64,000 nucleotides of DNA from Asticcacaulis benevestitus DSM 16100 = ATCC BAA-896 (GTDB lineage Bacteria; Pseudomonadota; Alphaproteobacteria; Caulobacterales; Caulobacteraceae), in the NCBI RefSeq assembly GCF_000376105.1, contig NZ_AQWM01000001.1:612478-676477 (forward strand), written 5' to 3'. Below are positions 1 to 8,012 of the stretch, one piece after another. A program made the translations under genes and the position numbers. The notes below the pieces were generated by a model, which did not search any database, was not told where the DNA came from, and worked only from the letters and a program-made list of their open reading frames with translations. Every line of letters starts with the position of its first letter. Position 1 is the first letter of the stretch.

Positions 1-676
1 GATAGAGCCACGGGCTCGCCGGCATCTTGGCCGCCAGCAGGGCGCGCAGGTCCTTGACGCCATGGCCCTTCTCGGCCGAGATCATCAGGACGTCTTCGAA
101 GACGCCTTCCTTGTAGAGATCGTCAGCGATGGCCAGCAGGTTCTCGCTCTTCATCAGGTCGATCTTGTTGAGCGCCAGAATGGCCTTGGCGCCATTGTCT
201 TTCAGGCCCTTGATGATCATTTCGACGTCTTCGACCGCCTTGTGATCCGCGCCGGTCGCCTTGACGCTTTGCGCCGCGACTTCGTCGCCAAGAGGCGAAG
301 GGGAGCCGGAAGCGCGTCGCGCGGTCGAGGCCAGCGTCTGGCCCTTGACCGCCAGTTGCGCGGCGGCATCGACCAGCAGCACGATGCAGTCGGAATCTTC
401 GGCGCCGCTCCAGGCCGACTTGACCATGGCGCGATCGAGGCGGCGACGCGGCTTAAAGATACCCGGCGTATCGACCAGAATTATCTGGCAATCCCCCACC
501 AGCGCGATCCCGCGCACGGGGAAGCGCGTCGTCTGCACCTTTTGGGTCACGATGGACACCTTGGTGCCGACCAGTTGGTTGACGAGCGTCGACTTGCCGG
601 CATTGGGCGCGCCGATAATGGCGACGAAGCCGCAGGTCGTGTTTTCAGTCGGGGTCGCTTGAGGTATTTCGGTCAA
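1..676 (-). CDS. era: GTPase Era (N-terminal part, cut by window edge)
   Basis: Ras-like GTPase that binds 16S rRNA during 30S assembly. Only the N-terminal 225 codons are inside the window. The translation shows the P-loop GAPNAGKST (about residues 22-30), the G2 region QTTR, the G3 motif DTPG (69-72) and the G4 motif NKID (170-173). The C-terminal KH domain lies beyond the window. I choose a TTG start at 676 because it overlaps the rnc stop as TTGA, which implies translational coupling in an rnc-era operon. Compared with E. coli Era, the linker between G3 and G4 (about residues 110-147) is roughly 30 residues longer and rich in Ser, Ala and Gly, and its DNA contains a small hairpin at 280-300. 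Confidence 0.93.
   Translation of the reverse strand, partial: MTEIPQATPTENTTCGFVAIIGAPNAGKSTLVNQLVGTKVSIVTQKVQTTRFPVRGIALVGDCQIILVDTPGIFKPRRRLDRAMVKSAWSGAEDSDCIVLLVDAAAQLAVKGQTLASTARRASGSPSPLGDEVAAQSVKATGADHKAVEDVEMIIKGLKDNGAKAILALNKIDLMKSENLLAIADDLYKEGVFEDVLMISAEKGHGVKDLRALLAAKMPASPWLY
280..300. repeat. Short palindrome inside the era insertion
   Basis: CTTCG(t)CGCC and GGCG-AAG arms flank the loop AAGA. The hairpin sits inside the extra coding segment of era, which suggests that the insertion could come from a palindromic element kept in frame. That origin is inference. Confidence 0.35.
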
Positions 677-1407
677 TTGAGTTTTTCTCGTTCGATAAGG
701 CCAAGCGCGGCGGCCTTTTCGGCCTCCTGACGGGATTTGCCGGTGGCCGATTGCGGGGGAAGGTGGTCGATTCGGACCTCGATGGTGAAGACAGGGGCGT
801 GATCAGGCCCTTTGCGGCTGACCACGCTGTAGACAGGAGCGCCCATGCCCTGAGCGACCGCCCATTCCTGCAGGAAGGACTTGGGGTTAGAGCGGGAAAC
901 ATTGCCACTCTCGGTCAGGGCCTTGAGCCACAGGGGCTTGAACGTTTTGAGCACGGCCTCATAGCCGCCATCGATATAGACAGCGGCCATCAGGGCTTCG
1001 CAGGCATCGCCGAGGATGGTCGGGTTGGTGCGGCCGCCGCTCTTGGTTTCGCCGGCGGCCAGACGGATGGCGGCGCCCAGTTCGAGCGTGCGGGCGATAT
1101 CGGCGCAGGTTTCGCGGCTGACGAGCGTATGAAAGCGGCGTGACAGTTCACCTTCGGTGGCGTCCGGCAGGGCTTCCATCAGGGCTTCGGCGATCATCAG
1201 GCCGAGTACACGATCACCCAGGAATTCGAGGCGTTCGTTATCGGCCATCTTGCGCGCGCCTTCGGCGACCGAAGCGTGCGTCAACGCCAGTTCGAGCAGG
1301 GCGGCGTCACGAAAGGTGTAGCCGAGATTGCTTTGCAGGACGTCGATGGCTTTCAGACGCAGATTGGTCTCTTTGGAAGGGGGCACGCGGGCATTCATCG
1401 CTTGCAT
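673..1407 (-). CDS. rnc: Ribonuclease III
   Basis: Double-strand-specific endoribonuclease for rRNA and mRNA processing. The RNase III signature NERLEFLGDRVL is present, followed by the second acidic site (LGDACEALMAAVYIDGG) and a C-terminal dsRNA-binding domain ending in TGKSRQEAEKAAALGLIE. The ATG at 1407 is preferred because AAAGGG lies upstream. A nearby ATG at 1398 and a TTG at 1416 are alternatives. The stop overlaps the era start by two bases. The leader carries a 15-bp hairpin (1411-1443) that includes the ribosome binding site, which is relevant because RNase III cleaves its own leader in E. coli. Confidence 0.95.
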   Translation of the reverse strand: MQAMNARVPPSKETNLRLKAIDVLQSNLGYTFRDAALLELALTHASVAEGARKMADNERLEFLGDRVLGLMIAEALMEALPDATEGELSRRFHTLVSRETCADIARTLELGAAIRLAAGETKSGGRTNPTILGDACEALMAAVYIDGGYEAVLKTFKPLWLKALTESGNVSRSNPKSFLQEWAVAQGMGAPVYSVVSRKGPDHAPVFTIEVRIDHLPPQSATGKSRQEAEKAAALGLIEREKLN

Positions 1408-1410
1408 GTA

Positions 1411-1443
1411 CAACAACCCTTTGCCAAAGGCAAAAGGTTGTTG
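1411..1443 (-). promoter_or_regulatory. Leader hairpin covering the rnc ribosome binding site
   Basis: The arms CAACAACC-c-TTTGCC (1411-1425) and GGCAAA-a-GGTTGTTG (1429-1443) pair over 15 positions with one C-A mismatch and an AAA loop. Read on the minus strand, the descending arm contains the AAAGGG that should serve rnc, and the hairpin ends four bases before the ATG. A role as an RNase III autoregulation site is inferred by analogy with E. coli. Confidence 0.45.
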
Positions 1444-1448
1444 AGCCT

Positions 1449-1530
1449 ATGAAATCTCCAAACGCTTTAGCGTTTGGCAAGGGCGATGGCCCGCCCGAGC
1501 TGATGCGAGGTGAGCCATGCGGCGCTTGAG
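1449..1530 (+). repeat. Dispersed intergenic repeat, copy 1
   Basis: This copy starts around ATGAAATCTCC, contains the palindrome CCAAACGC-TTTA-GCGTTTGG (1458-1477), then GTTTGGCAAGGG, a core at 1489-1510 and the end GCGGCGCTTGAG (1519-1530). The 22-bp core is identical to the minus strand of 58712-58733, and about 80 percent of the surrounding 56-60 bases match there. It lies between lepB and rnc. A 26-codon open frame exists here, but a one-base indel between the two copies argues against coding. Confidence 0.55.
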
Positions 1531-1540
1531 CTACACTTAA

Positions 1541-2419
1541 TCAGTGCAAAGGCTTGAAGAAGCGGTTCCAGTGGAAGTTAAGCCAGGTCCAGGGCTTCCA
1601 CAGCGACGAGCCCTCTTTCCACGACATCAGGACCAGCACGGCGCGGCCTTCGAGATTGGCTTCCGGCACGAAACCGACGCCCGGCTCATAAGGATCTTCC
1701 GGCGAGAAGCGGCTGTCCAGCGAGTTGTCGCGGTTGTCGCCCATGACGAAGTAATTGCCGGCGGGCACGACGAACTCACCGGTATCATCGGCGCGGCCAT
1801 CCTTGACCATGTCCTGCATCTTGTGGGTGCGGCCATCCGGCAGGGCTTCGCTGTAGGCGGTTGCGTAGCGGCCGGGGAAATCCTTGGCCTCGACCGGCCC
1901 GAGATCGGTAGCCGGCACAGGCTTGCCGTTGATATAGAGCTGGTCCTGCTTCATCTGCACGGTATCGCCCGGCAGGCCGATGACGCGCTTGATATAGTCG
2001 GTCTTGTTGTCACGCGGCAGCTTGAAGACCACCACATCGCCACGCGTCGGCGCGTGGTTCATGATGCGGCCCTCGATAAATGGCAGTGTGATCGGGAAGG
2101 AATACTTGGAAATGCCGTAATCCCACTTGGAAACGATAATGTAATCGCCCTCATAGAGATTGGGCTCCATCGACGCCGACGGGATGGTGAAGGGCTGGAA
2201 CAGGAAGGTACGCAGGATCAGCACCAGCAGCAGGGCGACACCGACGACGCTGAAAATTTCCTTAGCTTCGTCGATAGCAACCTGCTTGGCGTTGCGCGTA
2301 TCGACCACCTCTTCAGGCTCGGCGTGGGCTTCAGCCTCGATATGCGCGTCCACTCTGGCAGCCGTATTGGCCGCGGCGGCAATCGCCTCGTTCGCGCTGT
2401 CGTTTTCCGGTTTCGTCAT
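1541..2419 (-). CDS. lepB: Signal peptidase I
   Basis: Membrane-bound serine peptidase that removes Sec signal peptides. A single hydrophobic segment (VVGVALLLVLILRTFLFQPF) is followed by the catalytic Ser in IPSASMEPNLYEGDY, the catalytic Lys region RGDVVVFKLPRDNKTDYIKR, the motif VIGLPGD and the late box GDNRDNSLDSRF. An ATG at 2419 gives a 292-residue protein. A GTG at 2479 would add 20 residues that look less protein-like. The N-terminal stretch before the membrane segment is Ala/Glu-rich. The gene lies between acpS and rnc on the same strand and fits the typical alphaproteobacterial acpS-lepB-rnc-era order. Confidence 0.95.
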   Translation of the reverse strand: MTKPENDSANEAIAAAANTAARVDAHIEAEAHAEPEEVVDTRNAKQVAIDEAKEIFSVVGVALLLVLILRTFLFQPFTIPSASMEPNLYEGDYIIVSKWDYGISKYSFPITLPFIEGRIMNHAPTRGDVVVFKLPRDNKTDYIKRVIGLPGDTVQMKQDQLYINGKPVPATDLGPVEAKDFPGRYATAYSEALPDGRTHKMQDMVKDGRADDTGEFVVPAGNYFVMGDNRDNSLDSRFSPEDPYEPGVGFVPEANLEGRAVLVLMSWKEGSSLWKPWTWLNFHWNRFFKPLH

Positions 2420-2543
2420 AAGGATGGCCCCAAAGTCCCTGATAAAATGCGGGACTGCTCCCGTAATGTCAGGATTCACCTAACCGCAGATTATGGCAAG
2501 CACAAGGCTTTATTCAGTGCATTGTTTCCGCTCAAGCGCCGCG

Positions 2544-2600
2544 GCGACGCAAGGCGTCGCTAGGCTCGCGCAAAAAGTTGCGCGGGGGCCGGTCGGCCCC
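2544..2600. repeat. Three consecutive hairpins between lepB and acpS
   Basis: Three perfect 7-bp stems stand side by side: GCGACGC/GCGTCGC (2544-2560, loop AAG), CGCGCAA/TTGCGCG (2567-2584, loop AAAG) and GGGGCCG/CGGCCCC (2585-2600, loop GT). They begin 12 bases after the acpS stop on the minus strand. No T-run follows, so they look like a processing or stability element, not a simple terminator. CTCAAGCGCCGC at 2531-2542 matches the end of the dispersed repeat at 1519-1530 in inverse orientation. Confidence 0.5.
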
Positions 2601-2611
2601 AGATAAGATTA

Positions 2612-3001
2612 TTAAATAGCTTCGATAACCGCATAGGCGGTGGCGTAAGGGTCTTCGTCGCTCAGGGAGAGATGGATATGCGCCGTCTTGCCTTCCGGCA
2701 GCAAGCCGCGCAGCAACTCCGCCGCGCCGCCGTGCAGGATGACGTGCGGTTTGCCGAGATGACCGGAAACGACCTCGATGTCGGTGAAGAAAAAGCCACG
2801 CACGCCGGTGCCCATCGCCTTGGCGACAGCTTCCTTGGCGGCGAAGCGCTTGGCGAAACTTAAGGCCGGACGCGCCGCCGCCTGAGCGTGGCTTTGTTCG
2901 CCAGGGGTATAGATGCGATCAAGAAAACGCGCCGTGAAGCGCTCCATCGACGATTCGATGCGGCGGGCGTCACACAGATCGACCCCAATGCCGACGATCA
3001 C
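2612..3001 (-). CDS. acpS: Holo-[acyl-carrier-protein] synthase
   Basis: Transfers 4'-phosphopantetheine from CoA to acyl carrier protein. At 129 residues it has the normal AcpS length. The N-terminal Mg-binding motif IVGIGVDLCDARRIE and the central FAKRFAAKEAVAKAMGTG motif are both intact. The start ATG overlaps the pdxJ stop by four bases (ATGA), so the two genes are translationally coupled in one minus-strand operon. Confidence 0.96.
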   Translation of the reverse strand: MIVGIGVDLCDARRIESSMERFTARFLDRIYTPGEQSHAQAAARPALSFAKRFAAKEAVAKAMGTGVRGFFFTDIEVVSGHLGKPHVILHGGAAELLRGLLPEGKTAHIHLSLSDEDPYATAYAVIEAI

Positions 3002-3762
3002 TCCCGGACACCCTTGTGTGCGGCGTCGATCAGGTCTCGCATCCGGTGCAGCGAAGCTTCGAGACCGATAAAGATAGCCTCGCCGATCAGGAAGTGTCCG
3101 ATGTTCAGTTCGCGGATATGCGGTATCCTGGCAATAAAACCGACCGTGTCGAAATCAATGCCGTGGCCGGCGTGAACCTCGATGCCGAGATCATGCGCCT
3201 GTTGAACCGCCGCCTGTAAACGGCTCAGTTCATTGTTAAAAATGACGTCTTCCTGTTCGCGGAAAGAATCGCAAAGCGCGCCGGTGTGGAACTCGATCAC
3301 CGGCGCCTTGACCAGAGCGGCCGCCCTCACCTGCGCCGGATCGGTGGCGATGAAAAGCGACGACCGGATCCCCAGAGCATTGAATTTTGCAACCGCCGCG
3401 CCAACCGTCTCCAGTTGCCCGACGACATCAAGACCGCCCTCGGTGGTGCGTTCCTCGCGGCGTTCCGGCACCAGACAGGCGGCGTGCGGCTTCATCTCGA
3501 CCGCCAAGGCCACCATTTCCTCGGTCGCCGCCATCTCGAAATTGAGCGGCCGGCCGAAGGTGTCACACACCTCTTTGATGGCGAACACGTCCTTATCAAG
3601 GATATGGCGGCGATCTTCACGCAGGTGCGCCGTGATGCCATCGACGCCGGCCTTGAGCGCCATTTGGGCCGCACGCACCGGATCAGGCGCGTGACCGCCG
3701 CGCGCGTTACGCACAGTGGCGACGTGATCAACATTGAGCCCTAAGCGGATACGGTCGTGCAT
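2998..3762 (-). CDS. pdxJ: Pyridoxine 5'-phosphate synthase
   Basis: Condenses 1-deoxyxylulose 5-phosphate with 3-amino-2-oxopropyl phosphate to make pyridoxine 5'-phosphate, the last ring-closing step of DXP-dependent vitamin B6 synthesis. The N-terminus LGLNVDHVATVRNARGG is diagnostic, followed by GITAHLREDRRHI, the conserved FEMAATEEM segment, and the C-terminal EVHAGHGIDFDTV and ELNIGHFLIGEAIF phosphate-binding segments. The 254-residue length is slightly above E. coli PdxJ. It starts five bases after pyrE ends and overlaps acpS by four bases. Confidence 0.96.
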   Translation of the reverse strand: MHDRIRLGLNVDHVATVRNARGGHAPDPVRAAQMALKAGVDGITAHLREDRRHILDKDVFAIKEVCDTFGRPLNFEMAATEEMVALAVEMKPHAACLVPERREERTTEGGLDVVGQLETVGAAVAKFNALGIRSSLFIATDPAQVRAAALVKAPVIEFHTGALCDSFREQEDVIFNNELSRLQAAVQQAHDLGIEVHAGHGIDFDTVGFIARIPHIRELNIGHFLIGEAIFIGLEASLHRMRDLIDAAHKGVRE

Positions 3763-3767
3763 GGCCC

Positions 3768-4355
3768 TTAAGCCTTGGCCAGCCGGCGCGAACCGGGGTC
3801 TTCGACCGGGATAGCGGCCAGTTCTGGCGGCAGGTTGTCGGCGGGGTAAGCCGGGACTTCGAGCGACGCGAGGGCGATCAAAGGCACGCCGACATCGACC
3901 TTGCCGCCGGAGCGATCAACGATGCACGCCGCCGCCACAACATCGCCGCCGGCCGCCTTGATGGCGGCTATACATTCGCGCGACGACAGGCCCGTGGTGA
4001 CGATATCCTCAACCATCACGACCTTCTGGCCGGGCTCGATATGGAAGCCACGGCGCAAGCGGAACTCGCCGCCTTCGCGTTCGACATACATCGACGGTAC
4101 CTTGAGGTGACGGGCGGTTTCGTAACCGGGGATGATGCCGCCGACGGCCGGCGAAATGGCGAGATCGACGGAGCCTACCGCAGCGGTGATCTTGTCGGCC
4201 AAGGCCTTGCACAGGCGTTCGCAACGGTCGGCGTTCATGAAGACGAGGTTTTTCTGCAGGAACATCGGGCTGTGCAGGCCGGATGACAGCACAAAATGGC
4301 CTTCGCGCAAAGCGTTGGCGGCGCGGAACTCGTTGATTACGTCTTCACTGGTCAT
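3768..4355 (-). CDS. pyrE: Orotate phosphoribosyltransferase
   Basis: Forms OMP from orotate and PRPP in pyrimidine synthesis. The type I PRPP-binding motif [14 protein letters not shown] is near residues 111-126, and the N-terminal [12 protein letters not shown] segment matches the family. Length is 195 residues. It is the first gene of the pyrE-pdxJ-acpS run on the minus strand, and the five-base gap to pdxJ suggests one transcript. Confidence 0.95.
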   Translation of the reverse strand: MTSEDVINEFRAANALREGHFVLSSGLHSPMFLQKNLVFMNADRCERLCKALADKITAAVGSVDLAISPAVGGIIPGYETARHLKVPSMYVEREGGEFRLRRGFHIEPGQKVVMVEDIVTTGLSSRECIAAIKAAGGDVVAAACIVDRSGGKVDVGVPLIALASLEVPAYPADNLPPELAAIPVEDPGSRRLAKA

Positions 4356-4555
4356 GGGGAATCCTTGTCTGATGCCAGCGGTTTAGCGCGTTCGGTCGAC
4401 TATTGGAAGATGAAGAATTGCGCTGCGCTTTGTTCAAACCGTCGAAACTCTAAACCTTATCTCAAAGGGCAAGCAAATAGGTTTGACAAGCGTTACGTAT
4501 AGATTGAGCATCTAGGAGACGGGCCGGAAGCGCGGCCGACGACTGAGGGGGGCTT

Positions 4556-5566
4556 ATGCTTCGAATTGTATGCGCATGTCTGCAAATTCTGTTATTGTTC
4601 GTTTTACCGACGGTCTCTCATGCAGCCGAGCCTTTGCCCCTGGAAGCCTATTTTCGGCCTCAGAACGCAGTAAAATTACCGGATGGCCGGCGTTTCAATA
4701 TCTTCTGTATTGGTTCTGGCGGTCCCACGGCACTGATAGACTCCAGTCTTAGTCAATGGAGTCTGGAATGGCGGGACATCCAGCGCGATCTGGCTCAAGT
4801 CACCAGGGTCTGTACTTTCGACAGGGCCGGATACGGCTTTAGCGATCCAGGCCCCTTACCGCGTGATGCCTCCGCGGAAGTCGGCGATCTCGAAAACGCA
4901 CTGAAGGGTGCCGCTATTAAACCACCCTATATATTGGTAGGGCACTCGCTGGGCGGGATAAACATGCGCCTGTTTGCCTACAAACATACCGAGGACGTTG
5001 CAGGCATTCTATTGGTCGACCCAGCCATCGAGCATGGCGATAAACGCCTGCCCTATCCTAAAAGCTATAATGATGAAAATCTCAGCTTCTACCGTGGCTG
5101 CCTGAAACAACTCCAGGCCGGCCCGCTCACTCCCGGATTTATTCTGCCGGGGGCCGAGGATCCTTGCCTTCCTAAGCGCCCACATGATCTGTCCAAAGCC
5201 GTATGGTCAAAGCTTACGGAAATATATTTCAGCAAGAGCCGTTTTGAAGTCATGTTATCCGAAACCGAAAGTAAGGATGAAACTTCGTCGAATGATCTTG
5301 ACGCCAACCGGCATAGTCTTGGCTCGATCCCGCTTGTTATCCTCTCTTCTGACAAAGCGCACTTTACTGAAGACAGACCGAAAGGTGTGGACGCTGATAC
5401 ACTTTATAACGCCAAGATTAACGCACACGAAGACCAGGCTCGCGACTCCACACAAGGAAAGAATGTCATTGTAGAGGGCGCCAGCCATTTCATATTTGAA
5501 GAACGTCCCGACGCAATGGTTGAGGCGTTCAATGAAGTTGTTCAGCAAGCGCGTGCCCGAAGATGA
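4556..5566 (+). CDS. Secreted alpha/beta hydrolase
   Basis: Alpha/beta-hydrolase fold protein with unknown substrate. A Sec signal peptide (LRIVCACLQILLLFVLPTVSHAAE) precedes the fold. The oxyanion/HG-like region NIFCIGSGGPTALIDSS, the FDRAGYGFSDPG strand-turn, the nucleophile elbow GHSLGG (about residues 131-136) and a C-terminal catalytic His in EGASHFIFEERPD are visible. The acidic residue is not assigned with confidence. The start follows a strong GAGGGGGG ribosome binding site. Base composition and codon use are more AT-rich than in the flanking pyrE and rel genes, which suggests later acquisition. It faces rel convergently. Confidence 0.8.
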   Translation: MLRIVCACLQILLLFVLPTVSHAAEPLPLEAYFRPQNAVKLPDGRRFNIFCIGSGGPTALIDSSLSQWSLEWRDIQRDLAQVTRVCTFDRAGYGFSDPGPLPRDASAEVGDLENALKGAAIKPPYILVGHSLGGINMRLFAYKHTEDVAGILLVDPAIEHGDKRLPYPKSYNDENLSFYRGCLKQLQAGPLTPGFILPGAEDPCLPKRPHDLSKAVWSKLTEIYFSKSRFEVMLSETESKDETSSNDLDANRHSLGSIPLVILSSDKAHFTEDRPKGVDADTLYNAKINAHEDQARDSTQGKNVIVEGASHFIFEERPDAMVEAFNEVVQQARARR

Positions 5567-5597
5567 AGCTGTGATCGAAGGTATTATGAAATACCGT

Positions 5598-7859
5598 CTA
5601 TCCCCTCACCCGGTCGACGCTTTCGATCATCGGTGAGGTGCGCAGCGCTGCCGAAATATTGGTGATGTGGCGAGCATCCAGCACCTCGATATCGAAATCG
5701 ACATCGAGGAAGTCCATCGGTTTGTTCGATATCCGGATATTGACGATATTGCCCTTGGCCTCGCCGATCAGCGTGCAGGCCTGACCGAGCACGCCCGGCT
5801 TGTTCTGCATATTGACGCGCAGACGCGCCACCGACAGCGTGTTCTTTTCCGCGTTCAGCGTCCAGTGCAGGTCGATCCAGCTCTCGTCCTGCGCCTCAAG
5901 AGCCTCAAGTTGCTCACATTCGATGGAGTGGACATGGACGCCATCGCCTTCGACAAAGCCGACGATGCGGTCACCCGGCACCGGATAGCAGCACTTCGAG
6001 AAGATGACAGTCTGCGATTCATGCAGGGCCGAGCCCCGCACGAAGGCCGCACCGCCGCCGCCATCCTTGATGCGCGTCAGGCTATCGGTGGTCAGCATCA
6101 TCGGCAGCTTGAGGCCGGGGAAGATGGCTTCGAGAATCTTGGCCGGGAAGATCTTGCCGCGGCCGCACAGCTCGAACAATTCATCCTCGCTCGTCACGTT
6201 GAAGCGCTCGAACGCCGGCCGCCAGCTTATATCTTTCAACGCCTTATCGACCTGCGCGGCGGCGCGCTCGATAGCGGTCTTGCCGAGCTTGATAAAGTCG
6301 CCCGCCTCGCGCTGGCGCAGGTGACGGCGGATCGCCGAGCGCGCCTTGCCGGTAACGGTCAGGCTGAACCAGTCCTGATTGACGCGCGATTCCAACCCGG
6401 TCAGGATTTCGACCTGATCGCCGTTTTGCAGCACGGTGCGCAAGGGCTTGTGCTCACCATTGATCAGGCAGCCGATAGCCGTTTCGCCGACCTGGGTATG
6501 GACGGCAAAGGCGAAATCGAGCGGCATGGCGCCGCGCGGCAGCGAGATCAGCCGGCCCTTCGGGGAGAAGACGAACACCTGATCGAGATACATCTCCATC
6601 TTGGCGTGCTCGACCCAATCCTCGCTGTCGCCACCATTTTCAACGATGTTGACGATATTGCGCAGAGAATTCATCGGGTTGCGGCCGCCGTCGCGCGTCG
6701 CTGCCTCTTCATCGAAGCCATAGGCCTGATTCTTATAGCCCCAATGCGCCGCCACGCCCTCTTCGGCCACGCGGTCCATCTCCTCGGTGCGGATCTGAAG
6801 TTCGATTCGCGTGCCTTTATGGCCAACCACCGTCGTGTGCAAAGACTTGTAATTGTTGGACTTCGGCGTCGAGATAAAGTCCTTGAAGCGCTCCTGCACG
6901 CACGGCCAGGTGCGATGGATGATACCAAGCGCCCGGTAACACTCGTCCGTATTCTGCATCACCACGCGGAAGGCGAAGATATCCGACAACTGGTTGAACC
7001 CGACCGACTTGCGCTGCAGCTTTTTCCAGATCGAATAGGGCGACTTTTCGCGCCCCATGACACGCGCGGACATGCCCTGCTTTTCCAGCTTGGCGGCAAC
7101 ATCGCGGGCGATGGCGGCGATGGTCGAGCCCTTCTCGGTCCGCATCTCCTCAAGGCGATGGATGATCGCCTGATGGGCCAGCGGATTGATGTGCGAAAAG
7201 GCCAGGTCTTCCAGCTCGGTGGCGAAACGGTTGCAGCCGATCGAACGGGCCAGCGGCGCATAGACTTCCAGCGTTTCGCGCGAAATGCGTTCGCGCTTTT
7301 CCGGCGCCACGAAATGCAGGGTGCGCATATTGTGCAGGCGGTCGGCCAGCTTGACCAGCAGGACGCGGATATCCTTCGAGATGGCCAGGATGAACTTGCG
7401 CAGGTTTTCCGACGACTTGGTGTATTCCGATTGCAGTTCGAGCCGCGTCAGCTTGGTGACGCCCTCGACCATGGTGGCGATTTCCTCACTGAACTTCGAC
7501 GCGATCTCTTCATAGGTCGCCGGCGTGTCTTCGATGGTGTCGTGCAGCAGGGCGGTGGCGATGGCGGCGGCATCGAGCTTGTAGTCGGTCAGGATGCCGG
7601 CCACCTCGATCGGGTGGGCAAAGTACGGATCACCCGAGGCGCGGAGCTGCGCGCCGTGCATCTTCATGGCATAGACATAGGCGCGGTTGAGCATGGCTTC
7701 ATCGACCGTCGGGTCATAGGCGGCCACGCGGTCGATCAGTTCGATCTGACGCAGGAATTTCTGACGATGGGTTGCGGGCTTCGGCGCTTCGGGCGTGGCT
7801 AAGGGCGCTGGCTCTACCGATGCCGCCTTGTCCAAAACCTGCTCGCTTTCTGCCGACAT
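5598..7859 (-). CDS. RelA/SpoT-type (p)ppGpp synthetase/hydrolase
   Basis: Controls the stringent-response alarmones. In order: an HD hydrolase domain with the conserved ALLHDTIEDT, a synthetase domain containing SPYSIWKKLQRKS and the STPKSNNYKSLHTTV segment, a TGS domain beginning VFVFSPKGRLISLPRGA, a Cys-containing zinc-finger-like region (IFSKCCYPVPGDRIVG) and a C-terminal ACT domain. Both catalytic halves look intact, so it is probably bifunctional. It is the only family member in the window. I choose the ATG at 7859 because the upstream frame to 7940 reads like non-coding DNA. Caulobacter has a single enzyme of this kind, named SpoT. Confidence 0.93.
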   Translation of the reverse strand: MSAESEQVLDKAASVEPAPLATPEAPKPATHRQKFLRQIELIDRVAAYDPTVDEAMLNRAYVYAMKMHGAQLRASGDPYFAHPIEVAGILTDYKLDAAAIATALLHDTIEDTPATYEEIASKFSEEIATMVEGVTKLTRLELQSEYTKSSENLRKFILAISKDIRVLLVKLADRLHNMRTLHFVAPEKRERISRETLEVYAPLARSIGCNRFATELEDLAFSHINPLAHQAIIHRLEEMRTEKGSTIAAIARDVAAKLEKQGMSARVMGREKSPYSIWKKLQRKSVGFNQLSDIFAFRVVMQNTDECYRALGIIHRTWPCVQERFKDFISTPKSNNYKSLHTTVVGHKGTRIELQIRTEEMDRVAEEGVAAHWGYKNQAYGFDEEAATRDGGRNPMNSLRNIVNIVENGGDSEDWVEHAKMEMYLDQVFVFSPKGRLISLPRGAMPLDFAFAVHTQVGETAIGCLINGEHKPLRTVLQNGDQVEILTGLESRVNQDWFSLTVTGKARSAIRRHLRQREAGDFIKLGKTAIERAAAQVDKALKDISWRPAFERFNVTSEDELFELCGRGKIFPAKILEAIFPGLKLPMMLTTDSLTRIKDGGGGAAFVRGSALHESQTVIFSKCCYPVPGDRIVGFVEGDGVHVHSIECEQLEALEAQDESWIDLHWTLNAEKNTLSVARLRVNMQNKPGVLGQACTLIGEAKGNIVNIRISNKPMDFLDVDFDIEVLDARHITNISAALRTSPMIESVDRVRG

Positions 7860-7943
7860 ACACTTACTTTCGATAACGCTTCGCCTTATCCTAAACGGAT
7901 CAGGGGTTAAAAAGTTTCTCACAAGCGCGGATTTACACAAGTA

Positions 7944-7975
7944 AAAAGGCTCAAAGGTATCCCCTTGAGCCTTTT
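7944..7975 (-). terminator. Rho-independent terminator after rpoZ
   Basis: AAAAGGCTCAA pairs perfectly with TTGAGCCTTTT over 11 bp, followed on the minus strand by a T-run. It separates rpoZ from rel. Confidence 0.85.
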
Positions 7976-8012
7976 AAATAATAAGTTTGGCGGCGTTTGG
8001 CAGACGGAAGAC

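Noticed and set aside
1449..1529. A 26-codon peptide frame in the lepB-rnc spacer
   Set aside because: The second copy of the same repeat has a one-base indel in the core and loses the frame, so a repeat is a better explanation.
5667..7802. A 711-codon + strand frame opposite rel
   Set aside because: Antisense shadow of a clearly conserved gene. Composition is Arg/His/Gln-rich, with no motif.
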